DNA from: Rhizobium sp. CF122
Lineage (GTDB): Bacteria; Pseudomonadota; Alphaproteobacteria; Rhizobiales; Rhizobiaceae
Direction of reading: 5' to 3'
NCBI RefSeq assembly: GCF_000282035.1
Contig: NZ_AKKA01000070.1
Location: forward strand, 124,001 to 188,000
DNA: 64,000 nt
The position numbers were made by a program, and so were the translations under genes. Position 1 is the first letter of the stretch, and each line of letters begins with the position of its first letter. Of the stretch, positions 24,608 through 34,688 are shown one piece after another. The notes below the pieces were generated by a model. That model was not told the origin of the DNA. It made no database searches and saw nothing but the letters and a program-made list of their open reading frames with translations.

Positions 24608-26120
24608 CCGCGATAATCTTGACGCGGTCGCCCGGAGAAACGGAGGCACCCGTCGGCAAGGCGTTGATAAGCTTGAAGAGATCAAGCTTTCGATCCGTGC
24701 CCATCATCCGCGCAGCAAGCGTCGTGATATTTTCGCCCGGTCGTACTTTGACTACCCTGACGCGCAAAGGCTTCAGCGACGCAGTCTCCTCCGGCGTCAT
24801 TCGGCGGAAGCTTGCCCGCAATACGTCGGCCGTCTGCTGCAGCGTCGGGCTCCCCTTCGGCACGGCCGTCAGGAACCGGAAGATCTGCGCATTGTTGCGG
24901 ATAACGGTGACGTCGAAGTCCCAGCGATCTGCACTCGCTCGCGCCGTTGCGGCTTCCATCCCGTTGACCGTGACCTGCTGGATGGTGGACGGATCAAGGC
25001 CGGTAACCCAGCCGCTGGAGATATAGTTGGTCAGGCTCTGGCTCTGATTATCCGCGACGCCATCGAAACGGATCGCGACATCGCCCGGGCCGGTCGCCAT
25101 GACCGCCTCGACCTTGTTGTCGATCTTGAAATCAGGTGGTACGTCAAAGCGGATACCAAGCCCGCCATGCAGGAAGGTCTGACCGCGGACATAGCCTTCC
25201 TCCGGGCTGTCACCGTAAAGCAGGCCGTCGATTCCATCGAGATAATAGTCCCTGCCCGTGTCACCAACCTTGCCTTCCTGGCCAAACGCACGCGCATGGT
25301 CGCGCGCAAGTTCGATGCGCTGCGCCGAATTCGGGTGGCTGGACAGGAAGTCGAGGCTCTGATCCGCCTCGGGATCGACCGACATGAAGCGGCTGTAGGC
25401 GGCCATCGAATCCAAGAACCGCGCAGCCGCATAAGGATCGTAGCCCGCTTCACCGAGCATGCGCACGCCGATCACGTCCGCCTGCAGTTCCTGTTGCCGC
25501 GAAAAAGCAGCCAATCGGAGCTTGCCGCGTGCCAGGGCCTGCTTTCCGGCAATATCGCTGGACAGCACCTCGGCCACGACGCGGCTGGCGATGACCTCAG
25601 CTTCCTCGCGCTTCTGCCGTTCGATGCCATGATTTGCTGTGACATGGCCCATCTCATGCGAGAGGACCGCAGCGACCTCGGAAGCGTCGTTGGCAAGCGC
25701 CAGCAAGCCGCGCGTTACATAGAGATAGCCGCCGGGCAGTGCAAAGGCGTTGATAGCCGGCGAGTTCAGGATAGTGATGCGATAGGACTGGCTGGGATTC
25801 TCGGAAACAGCCGTCAGTGCGCCCGCGATGCGGGCAACTAGGCGTTCGGTCTTTGCATCCTTGTACTCACCGCCATAGCTCGCAACGATACGTGGATGCT
25901 CACGGGCGCCCATGGCAGCGCGCGGATCGTTCTTCTGCACTTCATCGACGATCTGCGGACTGGAGGACGGTGCAACGCTCGGCTGGTAGGATTGTTCAAG
26001 GATGGACTGGCAGCCGTACAGCGCCACGCTCGTTGCACACACGAACGACACTCGTCGCGCCAGACGGCACGCAGACGAGAGCACATCACTGGAAGGCGCG
26101 GGGAATTTCCACGTCGTCAT
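24603..26120 (-). CDS. M48 family metalloprotease with C-terminal LysM-like domain (BepA-like)
   Basis: A protein of about 505 residues. The zinc motif is HEMGH in AAVLSHEMGHVTANHG, with the downstream Glu region LQADVIGVRMLGEAGYDPYA. The C-terminal VKVRPGENITTLAARMMG segment resembles a LysM peptidoglycan-binding repeat. An N-terminal hydrophobic stretch with ALYGC may be a signal or degenerate lipobox, placing it in the periplasm. BepA-like M48 proteases handle outer-membrane protein quality control. The start is uncertain; frames up to 41 residues longer exist. Confidence 0.82.
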   Translation of the reverse strand: MTTWKFPAPSSDVLSSACRLARRVSFVCATSVALYGCQSILEQSYQPSVAPSSSPQIVDEVQKNDPRAAMGAREHPRIVASYGGEYKDAKTERLVARIAGALTAVSENPSQSYRITILNSPAINAFALPGGYLYVTRGLLALANDASEVAAVLSHEMGHVTANHGIERQKREEAEVIASRVVAEVLSSDIAGKQALARGKLRLAAFSRQQELQADVIGVRMLGEAGYDPYAAARFLDSMAAYSRFMSVDPEADQSLDFLSSHPNSAQRIELARDHARAFGQEGKVGDTGRDYYLDGIDGLLYGDSPEEGYVRGQTFLHGGLGIRFDVPPDFKIDNKVEAVMATGPGDVAIRFDGVADNQSQSLTNYISSGWVTGLDPSTIQQVTVNGMEAATARASADRWDFDVTVIRNNAQIFRFLTAVPKGSPTLQQTADVLRASFRRMTPEETASLKPLRVRVVKVRPGENITTLAARMMGTDRKLDLFKLINALPTGASVSPGDRVKIIAE

Positions 26121-26394
26121 GCTGTCCAGTCTGGCTCTCCAAGTCATCTTGCTTGTCGGCCGGTCCGCTTCCGCGACCCGGTCGGTCTCATGGTGATTCA
26201 ACAGGCGTCCGTCCCCGCTCTTGCACTGCACAATCGGGGACACAAGTCTTTGCTGTAACTGATTTCCGCATCGGTTGCATAGCGAGACTCTGACTAAATG
26301 TGGCGCCGTTGTATTTTAGCAAGCCTAACGTGCTTTGGAGTTTCCTCGGTCGCCTCAAATTATGGCGAAAGTGCCGTTGCGACCGCCAGATTCG

Positions 26395-27111
26395 TCAACT
26401 ATGGAGAAATTGCGTCAATCCAGCGTGATCCTCGTGGCCCAGAAACTCATCAATCGGAGCCGCCACGACGATCCTGCCGTCCTCGATAAAAAGGCCGAAA
26501 TCTGCGATGCGTTTGACTTCATCCGGATCATGAGAAACGACGACGACGGTATTGCCGGTCTCGCGATGCATGTCGAGCAGCAGCGCTGCCATTCCACTTC
26601 GCAAGCCGGGGTCAAGTGCCGCGAATGGCTCGTCAAGTAGGAGCACCGGACGATTGCGAACAAGCGCGCGCGCGAAGGCCACCCGTTGTCGCTCCCCGCC
26701 GGATAGCGTCCCCGGCATTCTCCGCTCGAAACCGGCGAGCCCCACCTTTTCAAGCGAAGACGTGATCGATCGGCGATCGGCAGTCGAGAGTTTCATCGCT
26801 GGCTCAATACCCAGGCCAATGTTGGTGAAAATATCGAGATGCGCAAACAGATTGTTGTCCTGAAAGATGAGGGAGACGGGTCGTCGCGCAGGGTACTCGT
26901 CGGTCACATCTTTTCCCGCGATCAGAACGCGCCCTTGGGCAGCCGTGTCGAAGCCGGCGAGCAAATTCAGGAAGGTCGACTTGCCGGCTCCGGACGCACC
27001 CGTCACGGCAATCACGGCGCCGGCGGGAAGACGGCAATCGAAGTGAAAGTCTTGCGTGCCAAGTTGGAGGCCGACATCGTGCACTTCGATCGCGAACTGA
27101 GGATCACCCAT
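26395..27111 (-). CDS. thiQ: Thiamine ABC transporter ATP-binding protein ThiQ
   Basis: A 238-residue ABC ATPase with Walker A GASGAGKST, Q-loop FQDNNLFAHLD, signature LSGGERQRVA and Walker B VLLLDEPF. It is the short form without a C-terminal regulatory domain, as in ThiQ. The ATG overlaps the end of thiP by eight bases, so the genes are translationally coupled. The thiBPQ operon is headed by a TPP riboswitch, which supports thiamine or TPP as the substrate. Confidence 0.93.
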   Translation of the reverse strand: MGDPQFAIEVHDVGLQLGTQDFHFDCRLPAGAVIAVTGASGAGKSTFLNLLAGFDTAAQGRVLIAGKDVTDEYPARRPVSLIFQDNNLFAHLDIFTNIGLGIEPAMKLSTADRRSITSSLEKVGLAGFERRMPGTLSGGERQRVAFARALVRNRPVLLLDEPFAALDPGLRSGMAALLLDMHRETGNTVVVVSHDPDEVKRIADFGLFIEDGRIVVAAPIDEFLGHEDHAGLTQFLHS

Positions 27112-28738
27112 GGACAGCCACCTCCCGGCGCACGGGGCCCATGGTGCCGGCGATCGTGAGCAGCAGGCAGACGATGCCAAGGATCAATGCCAGCCCATCC
27201 GCATCGTTCGTCCGATAGCTACCCATGCGGCTATAGACGAGCCAAGGCAACGTGACGAAACTGTCCGAGCCGAACAGCGCGACGGCGCCGAGATCGCCGA
27301 GCGACAGCGCCATTGCAAACGAAAATGCCGTGAGCACCGGCTTGAACAGGGCTGGCATATCGATCAGACGTAGTTGCACCCAACCCATGACACCGAGGCT
27401 CGCCGCAAGTTTTTGTGTGCGGCGCTTATGAACGATGAAAGCCGGCTCGAGGACACGCATCACAAAGGGCAAAGACATCAAGGCGTTGATGGCGACAATC
27501 AGCAGCGGAGCGACGGCGCTCACGTCGCCGAAACCTCTCAGCGCAAGGAACCAGCCCGTCGCAAGGACGATCGGCGGCACGAGCAACACCAATGACGACG
27601 CGCCACCCATGGCGGTAAAGAACGCTCCTGCGCCCGTAGCCCCAGAGCGCCGGAGAAGCGCCGCCCGGCGCGCACTCACCAACGTCATCGAGATCAGCAA
27701 GGCGAGGATGGCCGCAGAGATCGAAATGGCAAGGCTGGTCGCAGCCGACTGCCAGAAGATGCGTTCGCGCAGGAGCTTCATGAGATCAGACCGAAGGCCA
27801 GCCAGAAGCACCGACATCAAAGGTAGACCGAGGAACAGGGCGGCGAGCAGCAGGACGCCGCCATCCGCAAGCCGTGCACCCGGCAGCCCGCCATCCGGCC
27901 GCCTGAGAGCCTTGCCGGCCGTCATCCCCTCATCCCCAGGCGCAGGAAGAAACGACAGCGCCCCAAGGATCACCGATGTAAGGACAATTTGCAGTAGGGA
28001 AAGGACGACGGCCCGGCCAGGGTCGAAATCAAAACGCAGCGATTGATAGATGGCAACCTCGACGGTCGTCGCGGCTGGCCCACCACCCAGCGTCAGCACC
28101 AGCGTGAAACTCGTGGCGCACAGCATGAAGATCAGACCGGCGATACCGGGAATGACCGAGCGCAGAACCGGCCATTCAATGAAGCGGAAAATCGAGCCAG
28201 GCCGCATGCCGAGACCACTCGCCATCAACCAGTATTCCGCTGGCACGCGCTCTAATGCCGCCAGCATCAAGCGGCAAGCCAGCGGCATGTTAAAGAAGAT
28301 ATGCGCCAACAGGATCCCGGAAAGCCCGTAGATGCTGATCGGTTCCGCCATGCCGAGCTTGAGCAGCAGCGCGTTCATAAGGCCCTGCCGCCCCCAGATA
28401 CCGATCAACCCGAGCGCCCCGATCAGAACAGGCAGGCCCATCGGCACAGCCATCAGCCGAATGATCCACATGCGTCCGGGGAAATGCTGCTGACGCACCA
28501 AGGCCTGAGCGACGGGAATCGCAAAAGCGATCGATAGCAGCGTCGAGAGCAAGGCCTGCAACAAGGTGAAACGCAGGACCCGCAGGATGTACGGTTCAAG
28601 CACCGCCGCCAGAATGGACGAAGCACCGCTCGAGAGAAGCAAGGCGAAGACCGCAAGGCCGACGAAAACGGCAATGCCGGCAAGACTTAGCGCCCCGCCC
28701 AACATCACCCGCCGCATCTCCGCCTTGGTCAAAAGCAT
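27104..28738 (-). CDS. thiP: Thiamine ABC transporter permease ThiP
   Basis: A 544-residue inner-membrane permease with two fused halves and about twelve membrane spans. EAA-type loops are VPAEYWLMASGLGMRPGSIF near residue 185 and RRTQKLAASLGVMGWVQLRL near 460. The ATG overlaps the thiB stop (TGATG). It forms the channel for thiamine delivered by ThiB and powered by ThiQ. Confidence 0.93.
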   Translation of the reverse strand: MLLTKAEMRRVMLGGALSLAGIAVFVGLAVFALLLSSGASSILAAVLEPYILRVLRFTLLQALLSTLLSIAFAIPVAQALVRQQHFPGRMWIIRLMAVPMGLPVLIGALGLIGIWGRQGLMNALLLKLGMAEPISIYGLSGILLAHIFFNMPLACRLMLAALERVPAEYWLMASGLGMRPGSIFRFIEWPVLRSVIPGIAGLIFMLCATSFTLVLTLGGGPAATTVEVAIYQSLRFDFDPGRAVVLSLLQIVLTSVILGALSFLPAPGDEGMTAGKALRRPDGGLPGARLADGGVLLLAALFLGLPLMSVLLAGLRSDLMKLLRERIFWQSAATSLAISISAAILALLISMTLVSARRAALLRRSGATGAGAFFTAMGGASSLVLLVPPIVLATGWFLALRGFGDVSAVAPLLIVAINALMSLPFVMRVLEPAFIVHKRRTQKLAASLGVMGWVQLRLIDMPALFKPVLTAFSFAMALSLGDLGAVALFGSDSFVTLPWLVYSRMGSYRTNDADGLALILGIVCLLLTIAGTMGPVRREVAVHG

Positions 28739-29760
28739 CAATTCATGCTCATGGCAGCCAGCCACTCATCGATCCAGGCTTTGCGGTTCTCCGCGACTTC
28801 CTCCGAGCTCATCAGAAAGGTCTTTGACGGATTCACGAGCTTGCCGAACGCATCGGGCAGCGGTTGCGACGTCGCCGAAACCGGCATCATCCAGTTGTTG
28901 GTCGGAATGGTATCCTGGAAGCCCGGCGTCACCATGAATTTCAGGAAATCGCGCGCAAGCTCTTTGTCCGGCGCATTCTTAAGCAGGCCCGCCACTTCGA
29001 TCTGTATGTAGTGGCCCTCTGAGAATGCAGCCGCCTGATAGCGGTCCGTATTTTCCGCAACCATGTGGTAGGCAGGCGAGGTCGTGTAGGAGAACACCAT
29101 CGGCGCCTCACCCTTGGTGAAAAGTCCATAAGCCTCGGACCAGCCGGGCGTTACCGTCAACACCCGCTTTTTGAGTTTTGCCCAAGCCTCAGGCGCCTTA
29201 TCGCCGTAGACGGACTTTACCCACAGCAAGAGACCGAGCCCGGGTGTCGAGGTGCGCGGGTCCTCAATGACGATCTTTTGCGAAGGGTCGCCTTCGACCA
29301 GATCCTTCATGCTCTGCGGCGGATTTTTGATCGTCTGGGTGTCGTAGATGACGGCGAAGTGGCCATAATCATAGGGCACGAATACATCGTCCTTGTAGTC
29401 CCCGGGCACTTTGAGTGCACTGACGTCGACACCACTCGCATCGAACAAGCCGGTTGCCTTCGCTTCCGTGGTCAGGTTCGTGTCCAGGCCGAGCACGACA
29501 TCTGCCTTCGTACCAGCGCCTTCGAGCTTGAGGCGCGACAACAGCGCCACGCCATCAGCCACACTGACGAAATTGACGCTGCAGCCGCAGGTCTTCTCGA
29601 ATGCTTCCTTGACCTTCGGCCCCGGACCCCATTCCGATGTGAAGCTCTCATAGGTGTATACGGTGAGCGTCTTGTCTGCCGCCCGCGCGCCTGGGCCGGC
29701 AAGGCCGACAGTCGCGACAAAGGCCGTGGCAAACAGCAAACAGCTTGTGAATTTGAACAT
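28738..29760 (-). CDS. thiB: Periplasmic thiamine-binding protein ThiB
   Basis: A 340-residue periplasmic binding protein. A Sec signal peptide covers about residues 1-27 ([20 protein letters not shown], cleavage near ARAADK). The mature start is [20 protein letters not shown], characteristic of ThiB/Tbp[11 protein letters not shown] and [14 protein letters not shown] follow, as in the family. It is the first gene of the TPP-riboswitch-controlled thiBPQ operon. Confidence 0.94.
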   Translation of the reverse strand: MFKFTSCLLFATAFVATVGLAGPGARAADKTLTVYTYESFTSEWGPGPKVKEAFEKTCGCSVNFVSVADGVALLSRLKLEGAGTKADVVLGLDTNLTTEAKATGLFDASGVDVSALKVPGDYKDDVFVPYDYGHFAVIYDTQTIKNPPQSMKDLVEGDPSQKIVIEDPRTSTPGLGLLLWVKSVYGDKAPEAWAKLKKRVLTVTPGWSEAYGLFTKGEAPMVFSYTTSPAYHMVAENTDRYQAAAFSEGHYIQIEVAGLLKNAPDKELARDFLKFMVTPGFQDTIPTNNWMMPVSATSQPLPDAFGKLVNPSKTFLMSSEEVAENRKAWIDEWLAAMSMN

Positions 29761-29814
29761 GGCACCTCTCCTCTGGTTTGCTTGAAGGGGAAAAGGGCGG
29801 TGCCAGATGTCACG

Positions 29815-29910
29815 CGTCTAATCCCTCCGCCGGTGTTAGCCGGATCAGGTTCCGCGGGTTGGCTTTCAGCCTCTCAGCCGCGCACCGAATGGGCACGGGC
29901 ACCCCGTTAG
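29815..29910 (-). ncRNA. TPP riboswitch (THI box) upstream of thiBPQ
   Basis: Read on the minus strand, the region has the conserved parts of the TPP aptamer in order: ACGGGGTGCCC, GGCTGAGAGGCTGAAAGCC, and GGAACCTGATCCGG, then GCGGAGGGATTAG closing the P1 region. It lies about 55 bases before the thiB start. TPP binding would repress uptake genes. Confidence 0.96.
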
Positions 29911-29976
29911 AGCGTTTGCAGATGTATCGCCACGCTTGGTGTCTTGCAAGTGGCGGCCTTAGCCCGCCACCGGCAT

Positions 29977-31509
29977 TTATTCCGCTGCTTCGGTGCTGGC
30001 TGCCGGCCGCACCTCGGCCGCGCGCGGCAGCTGCGTCGGTTTCAGCATCAAGGCGGCGCAAAGGCCAATGAGCGCGATCGCGCAGGACGCCATGAAAAGC
30101 GGTGTGAACGCATTGGCATAGGCGTCGGCCACCGCCTGACGTGTCGACTCCGGCAAAGCCGCCAGCATTTTCGGCGTCAGCTGGTCGATGTCAGTTACGC
30201 CGGGAATGGACAGTCCCGCCTTGCCGAGCTGTGAGCCAACGATCGCGCCGTAAATCGAGATAGCAATCGATGCGCCGCCCATGCGCGACAGCGTCACCGA
30301 TCCCGTTGCGGCGCCGACGTCGCGCGCTGGGGCCGCATTCTGAACGCCGATGACCGGCACCTGTTGCGCAAGGCCGACGCCGAAGCCGTGGAGGGCCATC
30401 ACTGCTCCGATCAGCAGGACCGGCGTTCCCGCATGAACCTGAGTGAGCAGCACGAATGCGATGGCACTGCAGGTCAGGCTTGCTACGGCAAACGGCTTGT
30501 AGCGCCCGGTGATGGAGATGATACGGCCCGCAGAAAGCGACCCGCAAACGATGCCGCCGGTCAAAAGAATGAAGAACGCGCCGGCCGCCGAGGGTGAAAG
30601 ACCAGTCGTCGTCTGCAGGAACAGCGCGAAATAATTGACCATGCCGATGCCGATCGCGCCGCTCATGATCGACATAACAAGCAACAGGCTGAACGTGGAA
30701 TTGCGGAACAGCGACAGCGGAACAATTGGCTCGGCGGCGCGGCGCTCGACGCGAATCCATCCGATGACTGTAGCAACGCCGAGTGCCATGATGACAAGGT
30801 TCTGCGGGGCCACCAGCGAACCGAAGAGCTGAGCGCCATCGGCAGCCAGCACGATGCTCGCCGTCGTCCAGGCGAGCAGCAAGGCTCCGGCATAGTCGAT
30901 CTTCGGACGGCGGTTCGGCTTCCGGTAAGGCAGCATGAGCACCAGACCGACAAGCACGACGAAGCCAATCGGAACGTTGACGAGGAAGATCGACCGCCAG
31001 CCGAAGAGATCGCTCATCGCACCACCGAGGACAGGCCCGATCGCACCGGATGCCATCAGCACAAGGCTGGAATAGCTTTGGTACCGCGCACGTTCGCGAG
31101 GCTCGAACAGGTCGGCGTTAACGGCGAAGATCGATACCATGATGCCGCCTCCGCCAAGCCCCTGCAACACGCGGGCTGCAATCAGCGTGTTCATGGATAT
31201 GGCCAGTCCGCAGACGGCGGAGCCGATGGTGAAAATCATGATCGCGGCCATCATCACATACTTGCGGCCGAAGAGATCGCCGAGCTTGCCGTAAAGTGGC
31301 ATCACCGCGCTCACGGCGAGCAGATAGGCCGAGCCGACCCAGCTGAACCGCTCGAGGTGGCCGAACTCACCGACGATTGTCGGCAGAGCCGTTGCGACGA
31401 TCTGGTTGTCGAGTGTCGCCATGAACATGGCTGCCATTAGAAAAAGGAAGAGGATGAACCGCCGACGATGATCCGTCACAAGCGGCGCCGCGGCAATTTG
31501 AGTGTCCAT
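29977..31509 (-). CDS. MFS drug efflux transporter, DHA2 (EmrB/QacA) family
   Basis: A 510-residue permease with 14 predicted membrane spans. Motif A-like PLYGKLGDLFGRKYVMM follows the second span. Motif D1-like LDNQIVATALPTIVGEF is near the N-terminus and motif C-like GAIGPVLGGAMSDLFGWRSI near residue 150. This is the DHA2 proton-driven drug exporter layout. It is divergent from a MarR regulator across 119 bases with a dyad operator, so it is probably de-repressed by a toxic ligand. The substrate is not predictable. Confidence 0.9.
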   Translation of the reverse strand: MDTQIAAAPLVTDHRRRFILFLFLMAAMFMATLDNQIVATALPTIVGEFGHLERFSWVGSAYLLAVSAVMPLYGKLGDLFGRKYVMMAAIMIFTIGSAVCGLAISMNTLIAARVLQGLGGGGIMVSIFAVNADLFEPRERARYQSYSSLVLMASGAIGPVLGGAMSDLFGWRSIFLVNVPIGFVVLVGLVLMLPYRKPNRRPKIDYAGALLLAWTTASIVLAADGAQLFGSLVAPQNLVIMALGVATVIGWIRVERRAAEPIVPLSLFRNSTFSLLLVMSIMSGAIGIGMVNYFALFLQTTTGLSPSAAGAFFILLTGGIVCGSLSAGRIISITGRYKPFAVASLTCSAIAFVLLTQVHAGTPVLLIGAVMALHGFGVGLAQQVPVIGVQNAAPARDVGAATGSVTLSRMGGASIAISIYGAIVGSQLGKAGLSIPGVTDIDQLTPKMLAALPESTRQAVADAYANAFTPLFMASCAIALIGLCAALMLKPTQLPRAAEVRPAASTEAAE

Positions 31510-31564
31510 GAAGCGTCGTTCCAGATGATGCGTTGACTACGTTATGTGCTATTAGCATATAATT

Positions 31565-31584
31565 GTCAATGACATGTTATTGAC
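31565..31584. promoter_or_regulatory. Candidate MarR operator between the efflux pump and marR genes
   Basis: GTCAAT-N8-ATTGAC is a perfect 6-bp inverted repeat. A third copy of the half-site (AATTGAC) begins at 31599. On the minus strand the same bases include TTGACA, a possible -35 box of the pump gene, so bound regulator could block the promoter. Confidence 0.5.
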
Positions 31585-31628
31585 TTTGGCATATTCTCAA
31601 TTGACATGGGGCATGCTATATTTCCGGA

Positions 31629-32159
31629 ATGAAAGAGAGCTTGATGAACCTGATCGACCCAGACGCTGCGACCGACGACCCAGGTATTCTGCGTATTGGC
31701 CAAAGCATGACCCGCATGCGCCTGATGACCGGGCGCCGACTGATCGGGCGGCTCGCCATCCAGAGTGTGGCGCCCGGCCTTGAGCTGTCGCACCTTGACG
31801 TACTGGATGCCGTGCGGCGCGCACAAGAGGCCGGTGAAGTAACAGTCGGGACGATCGCCGAGATGATGCGGATCGATCCGTCGCGCGCGAGCCGCGTCGT
31901 CGCGGATATGGTCGGACGTAATATTCTGCGGCGAAAGGCATCCCAGACCGATGCGCGGCGGATCATCGTCGTGATGACGCCACTCGGACAGCGGCTGTTG
32001 TCGGAGATACGCGCGCAGAAGCTCGCATTCGTTTCCGAGGTGGTCAAAGACTGGAAACCGGAAGAGATCGAGGCATTCGGAGAACTGTTCGAAAAGTTCA
32101 TTTCCGGCTACGAGGACATCTTTCAGGCGCGCATCAAGGATGTCCCTGACGAAGCCTGA
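31629..32159 (+). CDS. MarR family transcriptional regulator
   Basis: A 176-residue winged-helix regulator. The recognition region contains VGTIAEMMRIDPSRASRVVA and the wing contains RRKASQTDARRIIVVMTPLG. It is divergent from a DHA2 efflux pump, the usual setting for a repressor of the pump. Two in-frame ATGs 15 bases apart are possible; the first is given. The C-terminal helix for dimerisation is intact. Confidence 0.9.
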   Translation: MKESLMNLIDPDAATDDPGILRIGQSMTRMRLMTGRRLIGRLAIQSVAPGLELSHLDVLDAVRRAQEAGEVTVGTIAEMMRIDPSRASRVVADMVGRNILRRKASQTDARRIIVVMTPLGQRLLSEIRAQKLAFVSEVVKDWKPEEIEAFGELFEKFISGYEDIFQARIKDVPDEA

Positions 32160-32201
32160 GCAGCGGCCCTTTCCCTTCCCCCCTGCTTTGCGCTATGGGC
32201 A

Positions 32202-32858
32202 ATGCGCATGAGCCAATCCACCTTCACCATTCTGCTTGGCGGCGAGTTGCAGATAACCGATCGCTTGCGTCACGCCATCTCGGGCAGCCGTTTCATTGCC
32301 GCCGACGGGGGAATGCGTCATGCGGCTGCGCTCGGCGTCGTTCCGGAGCTCTGGGTCGGTGATTTTGATTCGACGCCCGCTGACCTCGAGCGTGCTTTTC
32401 CTGATGTGCCGAAGCAACCCTATCCCGCTACAAAGGCTTCCACCGATGGCGAGATTGCGGTCTCGGAAGCGATCGCGCGTGGGGCGAAGCGTCTTGTCCT
32501 TGCAGGCGCCCTTGCGGGCGAGCGCTCCGATCATGCCATTCAGCACCTGCTCTATGCCGTCAGCCTTGCAGAACAGGGCTATGACGTACTTCTGACGTCA
32601 GGCAGCGAGGAGGCCGTGCCACTGATTGCCGGCGCAACCGAGCTGGACCTGCCGCCCGACAGCCTCTTTTCGGTTGCCGGTTTCAGCGAACTGCGCGGCC
32701 TGACGATCGAAAACGCGCGCTACCCGCTCGCCGATTTCCATTTGCCCTTCGGCTCGTCGCGTACCATTTCCAATGTCGCGAACGGCAAGGTGCGCCTTTC
32801 GCTCGAGAGCGGCCGCGCCATTGTGCTCGCCCGCCCCTATGATCTTTCCGGAGTCTGA
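32202..32858 (+). CDS. Thiamine pyrophosphokinase
   Basis: A 218-residue protein of the thiamine diphosphokinase family (TPK). The N-terminal catalytic domain has FTILLGGELQI, the acidic motif FIAADGGMRHA and VGDFDSTPADL. The TKASTDGEIAVSEAIARGAK segment follows, and the C-terminal thiamine-binding domain contains GLTIENARYPLADFHLPFGS. It converts thiamine to TPP with ATP, so it complements the nearby thiBPQ importer. No riboswitch precedes it. An alternative ATG lies six bases later. The ABC-F gene begins three bases after its stop. Confidence 0.92.
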   Translation: MRMSQSTFTILLGGELQITDRLRHAISGSRFIAADGGMRHAAALGVVPELWVGDFDSTPADLERAFPDVPKQPYPATKASTDGEIAVSEAIARGAKRLVLAGALAGERSDHAIQHLLYAVSLAEQGYDVLLTSGSEEAVPLIAGATELDLPPDSLFSVAGFSELRGLTIENARYPLADFHLPFGSSRTISNVANGKVRLSLESGRAIVLARPYDLSGV

Positions 32859-32861
32859 TCT

Positions 32862-34688
32862 TTGGCGCCTCCCATTCTGAAACTCGATGACATCTTTCTC
32901 AGCTTCGGTGGCACACCATTGCTTGCCGGCGCCGCCCTGCAAGTGGAGCCCGGAGACAAGATCTGTCTCGTCGGTCGCAACGGCTCCGGGAAGTCGACAC
33001 TGCTGAAAATCTCCGCCGGCCTCGTCGAAGCGCAGTCGGGTGAGGTCTTCCGTCACCCGTCCTCGACCGTCCGCTATCTGGAACAGGCCCCTGATTTCGC
33101 GGGCTTCAGTACCGTGCAGGCCTATGCCGAGGCTGGACTTGGTCCTGGTGACGACCACTACCGCGTGACTTATCTCCTCTCGCATCTCGGGCTGACCGGC
33201 GAGGAAGACCCCAAAAACCTCTCAGGCGGCGAAGCGCGCCGCGCCGCGCTCGCGCGTGTGCTTGCACCGGAGCCCGATATCCTGCTCCTCGACGAGCCGA
33301 CCAACCATCTCGATCTGCCGACCATCGAGTGGCTGGAAGGAGAACTGCAGAAGAGCCGCAGTGCGCTCGTCCTCATTTCCCACGACCGGCGCTTCCTCGA
33401 GAAGGTCTCGACCGCAACCGTCTGGCTGGACCGCGGCACCTCGCGCCGGCTCGACAGGGGCTTTGCGCATTTCGAAGCCTGGCGCGACCAGGTGCTGGAA
33501 GCGGAAGAGCTCGAACAGCATAAGCTCGGCAAGGCGATCGAGCGCGAAGAACACTGGCTGCGTTACGGCGTCACGGCACGACGCAAGCGCAACATGCGCC
33601 GCCTCGGCGAGCTGCAAACCATGCGTTCGCAATATCGCGGCCACAAAGGCCCGCAGGGCACCGTGCAGGCAACAGTTTCCGACGCGCAGGAATCCGGCAA
33701 GCTCGTCATCGAAGCCGACAAGATCACGAAGACTTTCGGCGGCCGGCCGATCGTCGCTCCCTTCTCCATTCGCGTGCATCGCGGTGATTGCATCGGCCTG
33801 GTCGGCCCGAACGGTGCCGGCAAGACAACGCTCCTGAAGATGTTGACCGGACAGCTCGCACCGGACAGCGGCACGATCAAGCTCGGAACCAATCTGGAAA
33901 TCGCGACGCTGGATCAGAAGCGCGAAGACCTCAATCCGGACGAAACGCTCGCCCATTACCTGACGGATGGCCGCGGTGAGAACTTGCTCGTCAACGGTGA
34001 ACAGAGGCACGTGACGGGCTACATGAAGGAGTTCCTGTTCCAGCCTGAACAGGCGCGCACGCCGATCAGGAACCTTTCTGGCGGCGAGCGCGCGCGGCTC
34101 ATGCTGGCCCGTATTATGTCGCGTCCGGCAAACCTGTTGATCCTCGACGAACCGACCAACGATCTGGATATAGAGACACTGGATCTGCTGCAGGAAATCG
34201 TTGCGGGCTTCCCCGGCACCGTCATCCTCGTCAGCCACGACCGCGACTTCCTCGACCGCACTGTGACGTCGACGATTGCGCCGGCCGTCCCGGATGCGCC
34301 TGACGGGCGCTGGATCGAATATGCGGGCGGCTATTCGGATATGCTTGCGCAGCGAAAGGGCGCCGTCGAGGAGCGGAGGAAGGCCGAAAAGGCGGCGGAA
34401 CGATCGAAGCAGCAGGAAGCAGCAGATTCCGCCGAGACGGCGAAAGGAAAGGGCAAGCTTTCCTACAAGCAGAAGTTCGCGCTCGAACATCTCCCGAAGG
34501 AAATGGCCAAGGCCGAAACCGAGATCGCCAAACGCGAGGAGCGGATGGCGGACCCCAGCTTGTTCACCAAGGACCCCACCACATTCAACCGTCTGGCGGC
34601 CGAGATGGAGAAGCTCCGGGACAGTCTGACGAAAATGGAAGAGGAATGGCTGGAGCTTGAGATGCTGCGGGAGGAATTGGAGGGCTGA
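32862..34688 (+). CDS. ABC-F family ATPase (Uup-like)
   Basis: A 608-residue soluble protein with two ABC domains and no membrane spans. Walker A motifs are VGRNGSGKST and VGPNGAGKTT, signatures are LSGGEARRAALAR and LSGGERARLMLAR, and Walker B motifs are ILLLDEPTNHLDL and LLILDEPTNDLDI. The linker between domains is present, and the last 100 residues form a charged coiled-coil as in Uup. ABC-F proteins act on the ribosome. The start is TTG with GGAG eight bases before, coupled to the thiamine pyrophosphokinase gene. Confidence 0.93.
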   Translation: MAPPILKLDDIFLSFGGTPLLAGAALQVEPGDKICLVGRNGSGKSTLLKISAGLVEAQSGEVFRHPSSTVRYLEQAPDFAGFSTVQAYAEAGLGPGDDHYRVTYLLSHLGLTGEEDPKNLSGGEARRAALARVLAPEPDILLLDEPTNHLDLPTIEWLEGELQKSRSALVLISHDRRFLEKVSTATVWLDRGTSRRLDRGFAHFEAWRDQVLEAEELEQHKLGKAIEREEHWLRYGVTARRKRNMRRLGELQTMRSQYRGHKGPQGTVQATVSDAQESGKLVIEADKITKTFGGRPIVAPFSIRVHRGDCIGLVGPNGAGKTTLLKMLTGQLAPDSGTIKLGTNLEIATLDQKREDLNPDETLAHYLTDGRGENLLVNGEQRHVTGYMKEFLFQPEQARTPIRNLSGGERARLMLARIMSRPANLLILDEPTNDLDIETLDLLQEIVAGFPGTVILVSHDRDFLDRTVTSTIAPAVPDAPDGRWIEYAGGYSDMLAQRKGAVEERRKAEKAAERSKQQEAADSAETAKGKGKLSYKQKFALEHLPKEMAKAETEIAKREERMADPSLFTKDPTTFNRLAAEMEKLRDSLTKMEEEWLELEMLREELEG

